Shown: positions 47,089 to 61,189, counted from the stretch's first letter. The stretch is DNA of 64,000 nucleotides from Pelecanus crispus (GCF_030463565.1 NC_134653.1:34409150-34473149); one strand, 5' to 3'. Program-made: numbers and translations. The notes: generated from the letters alone by a model not told the origin.

Positions 47089-50000
47089 AGGGATGAGGAA
47101 TTGGAAGGTTGCTTTTAAACTCAATGACAGATTGCCAGGGGAACGGGGGCTATAAAGTCATTCATTTGGCTGTCCTCTGGGGAGAGTCAGCCATCCATCC
47201 AGCTGAGTCAGCTATAGCAATAAGGCAGGAGAAACCTTCCAGCTAGCCAGCCATTTAGAAAATGTGCTAGCTGCTTCTGGGGATTAATTTAATCAGATTA
47301 GTTTAGCAAGTGTCAAGAAGAGAACTGACCAAGTGGCTGCTAGAAAAAGTAGCCCATGTAAAAGAGAAACAACCGGTGACAACAAGTATGGTAACTCATA
47401 TTTTTCATGACTATGTCATTTCACATTACAAATACTTAGCAGCATATTTTGTTATTCCAGTGTGGTTACACCTTCATGTTAATACCTGCACGTGGATCAG
47501 TTTGGAAGGGTTAAGACTTAGTATTGGTTTTGAGTCCACTTCTTCCCAGCTCCTCCCATGTTGCTTCCTTTCATATTGTTTTCTATACTGTTAACTGTCC
47601 CTCATCAATTACCCCCTTCTCACCTTCTTTAAAGGCTTATGAGCTTGAAGAAAGCTCCTGATACTTTAATGTGTGAATCATGGAAACACCTGTATTTGTA
47701 TCCCTTATCACTTTTTTTTATCCTGCTTCTGTCAGTGAGGGCCCAGGCCAGCTCACATTACAGTCAGTGGGGAGCAGGAGGTGGGTGAGAATTTGCAGGC
47801 TAAGGAGAGTGGCACTCAGAAATGGGCTTAGGAGCTCACTGGAAACCGAACTGCAAAAACTGGGTTCCTAGCAGCATCAAAACCATGATATATTTCTTTT
47901 CAGAAGGAAATGGAGAACAAGAGATGTGAACTATTGAGACACTGCCTCATTTATCTGTATCTTCTGTAAAACCTTGGGTATAATTAAAATGCCACGAAAG
48001 TTTAGCTGGAGGAAAAAATATATCTCTGCTAATATTGAAGGAGCTCTTTGACTTGCACCAATTGAGAATCTGATGTTATATGAAAGACTGTTAATAAGGA
48101 AGGTGCTTAAAAGCTGGGTATCTTTTAATGCCTTTTTTTCACTGCTGGTATTTAAATATTGTAATCAGCTATAAATAGTGGTTAAGAAAACTGAGACATT
48201 CATATAGTTATTTTTTCCACTCTTGGTGACTTGAACCTATTTTCAGTAAAAACTATTCAAATGCATCCTAACTTGGTAAATGAGATTGCAATGTTCTTCA
48301 TTATACTGAATAGCAAATTTTACCATGAGAGTTTCAGTGGAAATCGATACAGAATACTGCACTTGTTAGAAGTATTTTGGAAGTTTTATTAATACTAAGG
48401 AAGCTCCCCTTTTCCCCCAAGATTTCTTTGGGTTGCTTTACTTTCAAACATTTACTTATTTTTGCAACATCTTCATTACTTTCATTCTGTAGGAGACTAA
48501 TTGCATGAGCTCATATATTTTGTGTTTTGAGGAATTAGCCATTAAATAGCAACGACTTAAAGTCTTCTTGGATTGATTACATGTAACTGTCTGAATTGCA
48601 ACAGTAATTCAGTGTAACAGTCGTTGCTTATGAGGTGCAAAGTAATTTATCCTGCTAATAAAACATCATTGTAGACTTGCTAAGAGAAAATATTAAATTC
48701 ATTCTTGTTACTGTGTATTTTTCTATCTTAATTCTGTTCAAATTTCTGCTGTAATATAAAAAAAATTCAATCACATCTTTTCATGAAGATGACTTTGAAC
48801 TCCTTTGCAGTGGAAAAAATCAAGACAAAGAACTGCCAAACAGAAGTTGTATTCTGTGAATGTAAATAGGTTGTGCACCATAATTAGTGATTTTCTAGGG
48901 CTGGACCGGAGGCCCTGTGTTTTCATGGGAAAATCCGTTTGATGTGTACCATCCCTAATTTCTGCAGTACTGAATAACCAGGCTCTAATTCTGTTGTAAT
49001 GAACCATGTGTTAATGCTACAGCCTTCTGTCCAGCCAGAAGCCAAAACACCATGTCTGACTTTGTAATGAATCTTGCAGTTGTCTTGTTGACTCCATGGG
49101 TAGGCTTTTGTTCCAAATCTGTCCTCAAATATTGCTAGCTTTCATTGAAGCGTACAATGCATCCTACATTTGTGCTTGGGTTTACTCAATTTGCTAACTT
49201 TCCTGGAAAGCGTGAATACTTCATACCCTTTAGGGAGACTTTTTTGTTTGTTTCCTTGTTAGCTTTGGAACAGTGGGATTTAAAACAGTGGAACTGACTG
49301 GAGCTGTTAATATTTTACAGTTTAGTTTTCTTTTTTGATTTTTTTTTTTTGTAGGCTGTGAGTCACACATAGAACTACTAGAGGTGAGGGTTTGCCATGT
49401 ATCTCTAGGTGGAAAGGTTTATTCTTGCAGCCACCAGTTTCTTGGTAGGTCATTTAATAATGAACACTTGTTTCTATGTTCAGATCAGTAACTTCTGCAT
49501 GTATGTGTTCCTCAAATAGATTTATTTTCTGCTACCAAGTTGTTGATTTTTGGTTTTATTTCATTCTGGCTTTAGTTTAAAACTTGTAAACAGAAGACAC
49601 TGTTTTGCATGGGTATAGTTAGACCCAGGAGGATATTGACTGAGTTCAGAGACTGTTTGGTATTGAGAGTGACTTATTCAAATCCTAATCAAATGCACGC
49701 AGCCTAAGTAAATGGAATCCCTCCTCCCCTGCATGAAAAGCATGCGAGACCAATTCTGCTGCGCTTATATGCAGCAACGAGTGCTACAGCGGCCAGAGCG
49801 ATGTTCTTCAAGCACATTGCTTCAGTCGGCAGGTCTGCGTGCTGTGTTTTGATGGAGCGGTGGCTGTGTTGTAGTCCCACTGAGATGACCATCCTTGTGG
49901 CTGGGAGAGACTGTGCATGTGCCTACATCCAAAGCTTTGGGAACGTACTTTGTAGGTTACAAACTGATGCAAAGATTGTTATCAGTTGTGCGGAAGCATT

Positions 50001-53000
50001 ATTGGTGGCTCCCACAGGATGTAGATAAAGAATATGTGAGTGTAAACTAATGTCCATTGTAAATATTGGTCTATGAGGTAGGTTTCTTCCGAGTTTTGTT
50101 GATTTTCAGGCATGTGTATAGCACCGTTGGTTTACATACAGAGAGTCTAACCCAATTCAAGTGAGCACTTGTATTCTTTGTCTGCACAGCTTCTCTCCAT
50201 TAGCATAGTTGTTACTCCTGAGAGTATGTGTTCATTCATTGCATCTCAGTGTGGCAGTCAAAGAATTAATTACTCTGAGAAGGGACAGGCCTCTTCTAAA
50301 GAGTTTCACAACTTCAGCTTTTAATGGATCTCTCTCCCCTGCTGAGGCTGCACTGCAGCTTGTCAAAGCATTCGCGGCGGCTCCACGGGTCAGTGGTTCC
50401 CAATGGAGAGACAGTGTTAGAGGAACCGTGACACTGGTTCCGTAGGCTGATTTACTTGGAGTTGGGGGGGAGTGAGGGAACAGGGAGAAGGGAAATTGTA
50501 AGCCCTTGAGTCATTGTTCACAGGAAACAGATCTTTTTGAAATTCTCATTTTTTAAAAAAAAAAAAGTAGTAGTTTACTTAAGCATGTTACTTGCACGCT
50601 CGAGCGCTAACCTCACTGGTTGCTTCTGAAACCGATTGCCTAAATGGCCTGCCTGCAATGCCGCTGGATGTTTGTTTCATTATCTAATGTCACTTATTGA
50701 TTTTCATTAAAAACATGTCAGCATTGATTTTTCTAAAGCACCCTCGGAAATGCATTCTGACCCTTTTTTATGTTGAATCCACTGCAGAGTCTCCCACTGA
50801 ATCAGTCTAAAGCAGGATTATTTTCTGACTAAGAAATGTTGATTAAATATTTTGATGTATGAGTGGTTAAGACTGCTTTAAGAACAAAGCATGCCACGGG
50901 GAAATGAACTGAGACAAGGGAAAAGCTGAAAGGGAGGATGCTATAAAACAGGCACTTTGTCCATTCGTGCATTGTTATTTAAAGTTAGTGATGTAAATCA
51001 GCTGAGGAGCTGGTCCTGTGTATTAGCATCAGTTCACACACCAGACCGTATTGACATGATGCTGATATGAGAAAGGAAATGTTATTTTTAAACATAGTTA
51101 AATCTAAGTACAGACAAGTATTGTTTCTTCTTTTACCTTATTACCATGAGTTTTCAGGGAGCATGGCATATTTGTTCCTTCAGTTTTAAGATGCTGACAA
51201 TCGCAGAACCTAAATTGGTCAGCTGTTTTTGTCATATGCCTATGCTATTTTCCTGCTCTCCTCCTGTGGCTCATTATGCTTATTTTTCATATATGAAAAA
51301 TGAGTTTTTAGACATGTATGATCATGTGCAATGATATGTGAATGATGTTCTGTGGACCTTTAGAGTAACTCTAGTGCAGCTGCCTGTGATTGCAGGACAC
51401 TGAGCTCGCTGCTCCCAGACTTGTGCTTATATTCCTGCATTAGTTAACCCTGGGACTTCACAGAATTGACACACAGCTGAAGTTCAGTGACTGGAAAGTT
51501 CTAGTACTGGTGAACTGGCTATTGAATTTGAAGCTGTGGCCTGGTGTGGGTAGCAGTGGGCTGTAGAAAGCCAAATTCATGACGGAAAACAGGAAAAGGC
51601 TTTTAAAGCCAGGTCAGTGTGCATCTCTTTCTAAAGATGGACAAGCTGGTTTCCCTATAATTTTGAATTGTGCCCCCCATAATCTGGAATTTGTATAAAT
51701 AATCTCTTACTTGGTTTTCCTCTAAATTCCTGTATTTTGTGGCAGAAAACATGGTTGCAGATTTCTGTACAGTGGATTCTAGTCTCTCAGAGAAACAACA
51801 CTCTACACTTGTTAGGTAATTATTAGCCTTGTTTGCCTGCCTTGGGTCCCAAGATTTATGAAGAGAAATTTAGCATCCAATTTGTTGTGAAAAATGAATT
51901 TGAGGTGTGTATCTACTGTCACAAATGATTTGCATGAGAATGTGTTACTTGAATACTGGTAATGTGGCCAGACCTGGTAAGGTAGAGCAGAGTGCGTTCC
52001 CAGCTGATGGAAACAACTCTTGTGTTGCCGGGATATAACCCTGGCTTCTGCTTAGTCAGCGAAGTGCTTCAAGCTAACCAATACACTTGTGGGAAGAAAA
52101 AGTATCATTGGTAGAAAGAAACATTCAGAAACTCAGTATGGATGAACAATTCTCGGTGCATGGAAGTCTCCAACTCCATGAGATTCTTGCCCTGTCCTAA
52201 TATTCCTTCTTTTTAGGGAGAGAGTGTGGGGGGAAAAGTGCAATTACAGCCTCTTGGTGGAGGGCACTGGTGTGCTTGTTAAAAAGTAACGCTGACCAGG
52301 TGTGGCTGTGTCATCTGCATTATGAAGCTATAGAGTATAAAGCTCATGACTCTCCTTCTGGGGGTGAGTGTGATAGACAGTTGCACCATAGTGTCTGTTG
52401 CAATAGTTCTTGACCTTTTGATCACAGATACGCATACCCCAAGGGGGAACTCTGAGTGCCTTTCCATGTGCACCTCAGTGGATGGCTCTAAAACCTATCT
52501 GCGCTGAGATTACATGTGCCTCATCTTTCCTCCGTATTCTCTGTGTACACTGTATTCTTTTTCCTCCCATTGCCTCCTCTTTCCTCAGTGCATGCTCTTA
52601 AGCCGTTTGCCTTTTCTTTGTTCCTCTTTCAATCTGCACGCGTATTCATTGTACTCTTACTGCTATTAATACTTAACTGTTCTGCAGCACGGTAGATTTT
52701 TAGGATAGACATCCTTTCAAATACTTGCTGGATTCCCCAAGGGTTTGAGAAAGCATGTTTGTGGGACCAACTGATACATAAAGTGCTGCTCAAACCCCAC
52801 TTACATCCTCCGCCTCTGGCAGGTATGTAGGTCTCTAAAGGCGGCTAGACTGCTGCAGCTCCCTTCCATAATATAATAGCTAGCTTCTACAATAGCACCA
52901 ACTCCTTGCCTCTTCATGGTGCAGCCTTCCTGTAAACTTAGCTATTGTTACACAAAGCTGGCGTAGAGGAACAGATGAGTGGTCCATCAAATACGGTGTC

Positions 53001-55050
53001 CGAGCTCTGGAGGTGGCCTTTTTCAAATGCCTCAGAGGAATGCAGAAGAAACCCCCTAACGTGCCTAGCCAATTGTGCAACTCTATACGATCGGGCTGGA
53101 GGGAGGGGACTGGATTTCTTCCTGACCCCCACCTGTCAGTCAGCTTAGCCCTGACGGATAAGCTGATCTTTTGAAGTTAAGGCTTAAAATTGTTGCGACT
53201 GGAGGGCATTTCTAATAGGTTACTGGGTTAGCAAGGAGAAGCAATGGTGCTGTGTATGGTATCAGCTTTGCTTTGATCGGATATTGTAGTGGTGTGCACA
53301 CGCATGAATTTAATATCTACTACTTAACGCTTACCTACGCTGTCTGTATTGCTAAATCAGAAGCAGAGGGTGTCTGCGATACAGCCCTCTCCTTGAGTGG
53401 ACAGATCTGAGAGCTTTTTCCAGAGGTGGTGACTAATGAAGCAGTTCTTTTTACTGATAAAACAATGAAGGAGCAATGCGTGAACTCTGCCTTTCTCTGT
53501 AAGTGCATGGATGCGTATATATGTGTGTGTGCATAACACTGTGAGACTGCCCTGTTTTGGAGATTTTGGTGCTATTGCAATACAAATAATAAAAGCAGAA
53601 ACCGGCACAAACCTACCCAGAGCAATGCACTGAAAATACAACTTCTGAAGGGGAAACACCACCTTCTTCACCCCTCAAACAACCATACCATAAATTTTCT
53701 CCCTCTTTTGGTTTTAGTGCTGTCGTAAAAAGCCCAGGCCTGCTTTAAAAACCTGAAACTTTCTCTTACAATGGCCAGGGCTGAGCTTTGAGACAATGCC
53801 ACAACTCATTGTCTGTGGAAGAACCCTTGCTGGGAAGGCTGTGATTTATATCAGCCTGCTTGTCATAGGGTGAAAGGAATGCCCAGTTTTTCATTTTGAT
53901 CAAATGTTAGGTTTGAAAACCACCCACTGCTGTAAACTCAGTTGGAGCGGAGAGATGAGATGGAGCACATTGCATGCTTTGTTGCTGAGATAGTGTGTTA
54001 AGGCTCTCTGAATCTGTTTCCCATTGCTGAGTGCAGGGAGGAAAGATGTGGATTTAAAAAAGGGAAAACTCAGTACTACTTTTTCTACTTTCCGTGAAAT
54101 AGAAAATAGGGTGAGGGCAGTTCAAGAAGACAATACTGTCTTCAGTAAAGACACTAAAGAAGGCAAAATTATTGGTGTCATTAATTTGGAGACTGAGTAG
54201 ATGAACCTGTAGACAAGATGGGGGTGGAATTTTCCAATGGGACTAGCAGAGATAATCACCTAGCTCCTACTGGAAGCTGAAGGACCTGTCCTTATGCCTA
54301 AAACTGGGGGGGGAGGGTTGACACCAAAACAATTTCGTTCTGTGATTGGATTTATTTTCTTTCATTGGATTTCTTCAGTTCCCTCCATCCCCTTATTTTT
54401 TTTGTCTTCTGTTTAGCAGCTTTCACGTGCACTTTCCTTTCTGAAAGGATGGCTGCTGATACAGTTCTAGAACCATGATATTACTTCTATTTAAAAGGCA
54501 CAATAGTTTCTGTGGCTTTTCTCTTGACTGTGTTGGCAACAGCACATAGGACTCCCTGGTTTCAAGTTTCATAACGAATTCGCAACTTGGACTACCCTTA
54601 AGGTATAAAAGCATCTGATCTGAGTTTGTGGCTTTGAATTTAAATGACATTCAGTTTCTGATCTTTCTTCGGTTTGTTCTCATTTTGGCTGAGTTTCATG
54701 ATGTAGAATAACATTTCTACCTCATTAATACTACTTGTGTTTATTTTGTCCTAAAATGAGTAACTAAAAATTAGAATCTGAGATTCTAATTACAGAGTTT
54801 GGAGCAGTCCTTCTTGAGACTATATTAAATAAAAGCTATAATAAGTACCTATAGACTCATTTGTCAAGAACGTAAGAAATTCTGTGTTGTTGAGCCTGGC
54901 TGTAGACTCATGATCACGTTCTTCAGATAGCCTGTATGATGCTAGTGAGCAATTTTATGAGTAGGGGTACACTACTATAAAAAAACTTTATATCTTATCT
55001 ACCTCTGGTATTACATTTGTAAATGTAAAATTAGAAGATGTACGTAATTC

Positions 55051-55180
55051 CCCTGCTCTGCCACCACAAGCTGTGTAACCTTGGGCAAATCATGCCTGTG
55101 TTCACCTGATACAAGAAGGGATAATATAGTCTTATAGAGGTGCTTTGAAACTAAGCACGCTCAAGATTAAAATATTATGG
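55051..55180 (+). mobile_element. MIR SINE fragment, ancient
   Basis: CCTGCTCTGCCACCACAAGC is followed by TGTGTAACCTTGGGCAAATC, then AAGGGATAATATAGTC, TTATAGAGGTGC and TTTGAAACTAAGCACGCTCA. This matches MIR (GGCTCTGCCACTTACTAGC, TGTGTGACCTTGGGCAAGTC, GGGGATAATAATAGT and the downstream part) in order and spacing. It is the clearest MIR in the window. Confidence 0.85.
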
Positions 55181-58100
55181 TGACAGTGGCAAAAAATATC
55201 CAGTGTACTTTAACCAGTGTATTTGATCAGTCCTTCAGGTCAGAGCAGCTTTAAAGGCCATCTGTGGTATGACTCCATTGACTTGTATAAACCAGGATCA
55301 AACATGATTCATGTATTTGTGTGGTCTGACCCCTTTGAATTCTCTGGTCAAGTTATGTTAGGAAGGGAGAGAAGCACAGAGGTTTGCTGTGATTTTTATG
55401 TGTCTGTCTTTAAATAAAACAAAACCCTGTCAACAGCTGACCAGAAGGCTTTTGTTGTGCAGCTTTTTATCACAGTGTTAGGGACATGAGTAGCAAGCTG
55501 AAATGTGCCTTTCAAATTACATTACACAACGCCTGAATATTTTTAAGGCAGTTAATATGGGTGTTATAAAGTAAATGATATTTTTTCCCCCCATGAAATA
55601 ATATACTCTCTTTTTAATGACAGAACTGCTAATCTAGAACTCAAAAGTTATTCAGAAAATAACTACTAAACCCCCCTTGTTTTTCTATCCTTTTCTTTTT
55701 ATCCATAGATTATCCCTTTTTTCTTTTCATATTTCCAGGCATAAGTGGGGAGTTATCCTGTGGCCACGTAATTCTGATCCAAGCTGGGAACGACCAAAAG
55801 GACTGACAGATTACAGTACCTAACAGTGTTCTGTAAAGGTGGTTTGCAAGTGTAGAATAAAATCCAAGGTCTGTTTCACCAGGGTATCAAAGGCTGAGTT
55901 TTTGAACACCATGCTACTACTAATTCCCACCTGGAACATGTTAACTGCAGCCATTATTGGTAGAAATGGCAAACATCAGGTAACATTGCACTGTGGAGCT
56001 GGAAATGATTCTCAGACTTCTCTTACAGCTCTCATTCTCGAAATCTACATCCTGTATTTTTCCTTGTGAAGTTCAGGTCTGGATTTCTTGCTCTTTGGTA
56101 TTAACTTTGTGCTTGTTATGTTTAACATATGACCAACTAGTAGGCAGAGTACTAAATGCCAATATTTTGAGGGTTTTATTGAGTGTTTTTGTCAAAGATG
56201 TGGTTTTAGGGTAACATTTGGTTCTTTATTATTTCCATGGTATGCCCGTACCTCTGGTATCAAAGCAGGGTTGAGCTCTGACAGGTATGCACATTACCTC
56301 TCTGAAACTGTATTGCAGATAAGGATTCTAGAGTTTGAATTTATAGCCTCCTAATTTTAAAAGCCCTTCAGAAAACACTACAAGGCTTTTGTCAGTGAGA
56401 ATTCTCTTGCTAGTAAGAGCAAAGGCCTCATAAGTACAGGCTGAAGTGCATTTCTGAGCAGGAATGCTTTTAGTACTGTCTCCTCAGCTTCTGTAATAAA
56501 AGTTTGCACAGTGCATCTTGGTGTACCATCAGTAAGATCATTCCTATTTGATAAAAGGAGATTATCAAATGAAAAATACAACGCGAGTTCACGTACAATA
56601 CTCTGTATTAAGCAAAATGAATTGGAACCTTAGCATTTCTGTATTTTATTATATGTTCATATTTAACTGCTGCATTTCTGTCACTGAGCTCAGTCAGCTT
56701 CATGTATAATCTTACTTGTTTCATTTGTGGGCTTTCCAAAACAGATGTGAAACTGTATTCACAGAAAAACTGAAAAAGGGCGGAAAAAAAACCACTTTGA
56801 ATTGATATGATAGTAGAATATTTATTACAAGCTTAAAAATGGATTATTGCTTCCTATTAATATACCTACAGTCAAACATATGCGTCTGATTCCTTGATAC
56901 TAGGTTAAAATGTTAATGGTAACTATAGCAGAAGAAGTGGGTAGTTAGGAGTCATAGAAAAAGAACATCATCTGAATTTATTATTGTTATCTTTGACTGA
57001 ATAGCCAGTGTAAATTAGGGAGTCCTTTGAACCAGTCCAGTTGGGCCCTGGAAGTTTGGGGACCTCAGTATTTCATAGAAATGCTTATGCCACAGTCCTC
57101 TGCTGGCGAGAGATCTGAAAATAGCTGGAGGGGTCAGCTCTGGTCTCTCTTGTGAGACTGGAATTTGTTTAGGAGAGTTCTTATCTATGATGTTCCCTCC
57201 CACGCCTAAGTTTCGTTGCATTTGTTGCATAAGTTTTGCAGAGCAGAAAAGGAGTGCTTCTGAAAGCTGTCTTAAAAACGCAAACTCTGAAGAGATTGGG
57301 AGAAAGAGCGCAAACTCTTTTTAATCCCCATTTATACAAATAATTCCCAGATTAAGGATTTCGGACCAGAAAGAGGGGCTGAAGTCTGAAATGTATGGCC
57401 CCCGTGTGGGACTCGTACACAGCAGCTGAACAAAGTCCTTCGTTTCAAAAAGCCACTCTGCGGCTTCTTTCTCTGTTCTAAGGGAGATGATGAAGAAAAA
57501 AAGATGATGACTTTGCAGTTGATTAATCGCTGGGAAACAGTAATCACTAGTGGTGTGTTTTGGATCATTATTCAAGGACTTTCAGACAGAAATAAACCAG
57601 AGAACTACAACAGTAGCTTTCTCTAATTATTTTTCTGTGCTCAGCCCTACTTCATGTATTGAGCAAACCATTTCTCTTCTTCCAATTTATAGTCAATGAT
57701 CTCTGGGGCACAGATTCAAAACATCCTGCAGAGTTTATTCTAGAAGCTGACTTGATGAGAGCATATTTAAGTCTTTAAAAGAGGCTATTTATTATGGAAT
57801 TAATTCAGACTCTAAAATCATAGTTAAGGTTTTATAGCACACTGAAATGTATATATCTGCTTGAAAAATATTTTGAGATAGATCTTTACCATGTGTAAAT
57901 TGGCACAGCCTCTCCAGCGCTGAAAGAAACTGAGCTGATTTATACCCGCTGAAGTTTGGACCCCTTTGATTTTTCTTTTCTCTTCCATGTGTATAATGCA
58001 TGGAGAAAGGAGACAATCCTCTTTAATCTGTGGAGAATTTAGACACTAATCAAGCACTAAAGAGGCACCATGCCGAGGCTGAGAGCTAAAATCCTAAGGA

Positions 58101-60317
58101 TGAAATCAAGTAATTGCTTTATCTCTTTCTTTTCAGACATCTAGAGAGATGCTTAAAGGCAAAACTAAAAGTAAATGAATGAATCTAGCCAAGTGGATTT
58201 AGCAGTGGAGGGATGTATTAAACTTTCACTGAAAGTAGCAGCAAATAGGTGACATTCAATACAGCTTACAAAGGCTAACACTAGGCAACACCAACATTCA
58301 GGCATCAGTGTGGTTCTCTCTGACTTGGTATAGCCTGTAAGCACCCAAATCAAATGAAAATGTACTTAATTTGGGGGGAAAAACGTTTGCTTTCTTGTTA
58401 AAAGTAGCTCATAAACATAAACTCATAGCTTATAAACTACCATAAATACTATGTCTGTTCAACAGTTAACTATCTTAATGTCTGTAATTTCTCCGAAATG
58501 CCTGTATTTGCCCAGACCCTGAAAAATTGCATCAGTGATTTAGTGATTTTTTTTTTTTTTTCCTTTCCTCATGGATATGATTTGATACTCTCAGAAAGGA
58601 GCAAGCCAAAAAATCTAGGGATGGGAGAGCAGGGAAGAGTTGGGCAGGTTGGTTTGTTTTTTTTTTAAATGAGCTATTGAGTCTGTGTAATAACCTGACC
58701 ATTTTAGTTACTTTGTTGCAGCTGGTTCTTCCTACTTTGCTCCCGATTGGGATCTGATTATTGGTACTGGAGGGATTGTTTTTTTTCCTTAGCTTTTTCT
58801 CGTGTAGATGGTTTTACGCTTCTTATCTAGATTAGGAACAAAAAATGCAATTTTTTTTACCAAAGTCTTGATTAACCAAGCTGTTTCCAAGAAAAAAGTT
58901 TCAGGCTTGGATTTTAGGCCTAAGCAAAGAATTTACAGTGGTTTTGAGCTCTCTTTGTCTAAACTGGTAAATTAATAGTGATACTGCAAAACCAAGTAAG
59001 GTTAGAAATAGAAAGGTTAAAGTCCTGTCTGTACTTCAGATTCTTTATATATAGTGAGGAGACTCCTTGTGTGTCAAGTTGCTTCCTCAGTATGTAGAAA
59101 AATCACTGACATCAACTTCAACTGCAAAATAGGGACTTTATACCACAGACTGAATTTTATTTAAACCCCAGAGGCCAGATTTTCAAAAGAGCTTGGCCCT
59201 CAAGTAAATATGGAAGGAAATCACCCAATTTCTAGAGCCATGTAGGTTGAGTTTCAGAATTACTGCATCTGGGTGCTGGCTGCTACTAGACTCCAAGTGT
59301 AGTAATGCAAGTTAATGCCTGCAAGATTGCACCCAAGATGTGTTGTAACTTTAATTTTGGTCCCTGAGAAGGGCAATTAGCTTATACAGACCTAATGACA
59401 GCTCATCTGCACTTTAATTAGCCAGGGATGCAATCATATTTAGTACAGGAGCAATACTAAGATGTCACTCGCATTTCACTTTAAGTGTTCTGTGTCAAAG
59501 ACACCATCACCCAGGAATGAACTGCTGCTATTAAATTTCATAAACAATCATTTGAAATAAAGGGTTGTCACAGAAGTAGACTGAAGCAGCATTTTAATGT
59601 AGTATCAAAGGCACTGTTACGCAGTGGACAAAACTACAAAACTCCCCTCCAAACAGAAAGAAAAGGTCGTCAGATCTTGGTCATACTCACCTGAGTGGCC
59701 AGGTATTACTTGTGCATGATTTATCTCTTTCTTCTGGAAGTTAGAGATGTCATTTCTGAGATCATAAGGCAGCCAGACCTCTCCTGGCATCCTCCTTACA
59801 AACATGCACAAAGGATGTATATCAATTCTGGCTGGTTCTGTGAGCTATTTCTGTTACTGAATTGATTCTCAACAAGAAAGAAATGTGGCAGCAGAACAGT
59901 AATAAATTAAAAACAATGAATGTCATGGCCAAACTGAAAGAATATTTAAATTTTCTTTTCCATATCCACTTATTAAAGTGTATGACTTAAGGGCACCATT
60001 ACGTTATATATTTACCCAACTTGACTAGGAGATCTGAGTGCTATAAACACTCACTAAACTGGTTTTTAGATACTGAAACTGCATTCAGCCCCTAACGTAC
60101 CTGTCTTCCTACTGTAAACCTTCCCTGTTCAGTGATCAGCAGTTACAGCAGTCAGCCAGCTCGTGGGCAGTCTGCCACTTCTTTGAGAAGTGAGGACTAC
60201 AGAGCTTTGAGGAATGGTGGGAACTTCAGCTTGCTTTGGGAGGAAATCAAATGCTATCTGGTCAGTGCAGAGAAGTGGCCAAAATGCAATGCCTAGAAGC
60301 AGTAGTCATTGTATGTC
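55181..60317. other. Non-coding stretch, no gene seen
   Basis: No exon or RNA gene was recognised. Sampled parts from about 57 to 60 kb are A-rich rather than T/G-rich on the + strand, unlike the middle of the intron. Near 59171 the string AGATTTTCAAAAGAGCTTGG resembles an old amniote repeat but is too short to classify. T-runs occur near 58548 and 58658. Confidence 0.45.
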
Positions 60318-60521
60318 AGGTGCTCCAGTCCCTTAATCATCGTAGCAGCCCTTTGCTGGTCTTACTGCAGTGTGTCTATGTCTGTCTTCTACTGGAGAAC
60401 ACAGAACTGGACACAGTAGTGCAGGTGTGGTCTCAATGGTGCTGAGGATCATGTCCCTCAACCTGCTGGCAATGCTTCGGCAAAATCAAGGGGAAAAATT
60501 ATTTTGATGCCCATGCCTGGA
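60318..60521 (-). mobile_element. CR1 LINE fragment, older and diverged
   Basis: The plus strand carries AGGTGCTCCAGTCCCTTAAT, then CATCGTAGCAGCCCTTTGCT, then AGAACTGGACACAGTAGTGC and AGGTGTGGTCTCAATGGTGC. Further on are CAACCTGCTGGCAATGCTTC and TTTTGATGCCCATGCCTGGA. These are successive landmarks of the CR1 consensus in reverse complement (GGTGCTCCAGCCCTCTGATC, AGCTGGACGCAGTACTCCAG, ACCTGCTGGCCACGCTTC, TTTGATGCAGCCCAGGA). About 21 bases of insertion interrupt the last two. The usual CR1 3' terminus is not seen to the left, so this is an internal fragment. Confidence 0.8.
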
Positions 60522-60941
60522 CCCTCATCCCTAGAGCTGCGTATTCATGCTTGATACATTCCAGGTCTCCATTAGCAGTGGGTGCTGTGTGAAAGAGCGG
60601 CACAGTGTAATAGTCTGAGGGCCAAGGAGGTGTCAGTAGTTCTTCCACAATGTCCCTTGCAAGCAGCAAATTTCCCTCGACAGCAGATCAAGGTGGCAAA
60701 TGGGGGCCTTTGTCCACTACAGCAGATAGTCTCCCACTACACCCAGTGCTCCTGTGTGGTTCAGGCTTAGCCAGCTCTGATGCTCTGCTGGACGGACTTC
60801 CCAGCCCCTCTTCTGCTGCCAGAGCACTGAACCTATTTTGTAGCTGCAGATCAGCAGTTGAAGAAACCGGCCTCCTGGTGCCAGAGGTCACAAGCTTCCA
60901 GCCTTCACGACCCTGGAATCACCTCCAATCACGGAAAGAGC
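60522..60941. other. Unclassified stretch between two oppositely oriented CR1 fragments
   Basis: About 420 bases of mid-GC sequence between the minus CR1 at 60.3-60.5 kb and the plus CR1 at 60.94 kb. Frames of up to 130 codons cross it and enter the CR1 DNA, so they are not genes. It may be an additional diverged repeat; I cannot assign it. Confidence 0.45.
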
Positions 60942-61115
60942 AGTCAAGCACTGGAACAGGCTGCCCAGGGAAGTGGTGGAGTCACCATCCCTGGAGGCAT
61001 TCAAAAAAACATGTAGACATGGCACTTTGGGCCATGGTTTAGTAGGCATGGTGGTGTTGGGTTAATGGTTGGGCTGATGATCTTAGACATCCTTTCCAAC
61101 CTTAATGATTCCTAG
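60942..61115 (+). mobile_element. CR1 LINE 3' end
   Basis: AAGCACTGGAACAGGCTGCC and CAGGGAAGTGGTGGAGTCAC are followed by CATCCCTGGAGGCATTCAAA, a GGTTTAGTAGGCATGGTGG string, then GGGCTGATGATCTTAGACAT and CCTTTCCAACCTTAATGATT. This is the CR1 3' region in sense orientation up to its end. The terminal octamers have decayed to ATTCCTAG. Confidence 0.92.
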
Positions 61116-61189
61116 TTTTACCTCATTAAAAAATAATCCAGCCACTAAGCCAGGAAACATGAAATTAATTATTATTCTACCCTTAATTG

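Larger units (their letters stand above)
41106..55050. other. Intronic non-coding stretch, no gene seen
   Basis: No exon or RNA gene was recognised in about 14 kb. Listed separately are the G-quadruplex candidate at 42002 and a palindrome at 47072. Other simple features are T13A8 at 46074-46094 and G8-A-G3 at 54306-54317. Repeat-free blocks with isolated CpGs and regulatory-looking motifs occur at about 47040-47300, 50330-50450 and 50570-50720 and may be conserved elements. Frames of 80-111 codons on either strand have no domain. Confidence 0.5.

Noticed and set aside
50422-50441. Inverted repeat GGAACC-N8-GGTTCC
   Set aside because: Six-base arms with an 8-base spacer are common by chance and nothing nearby gives it meaning.
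60650-61042. 130-codon + frame
   Set aside because: It runs into the CR1 3' region at 60942, so it is not a host gene, and it does not correspond to the CR1 protein-coding part.
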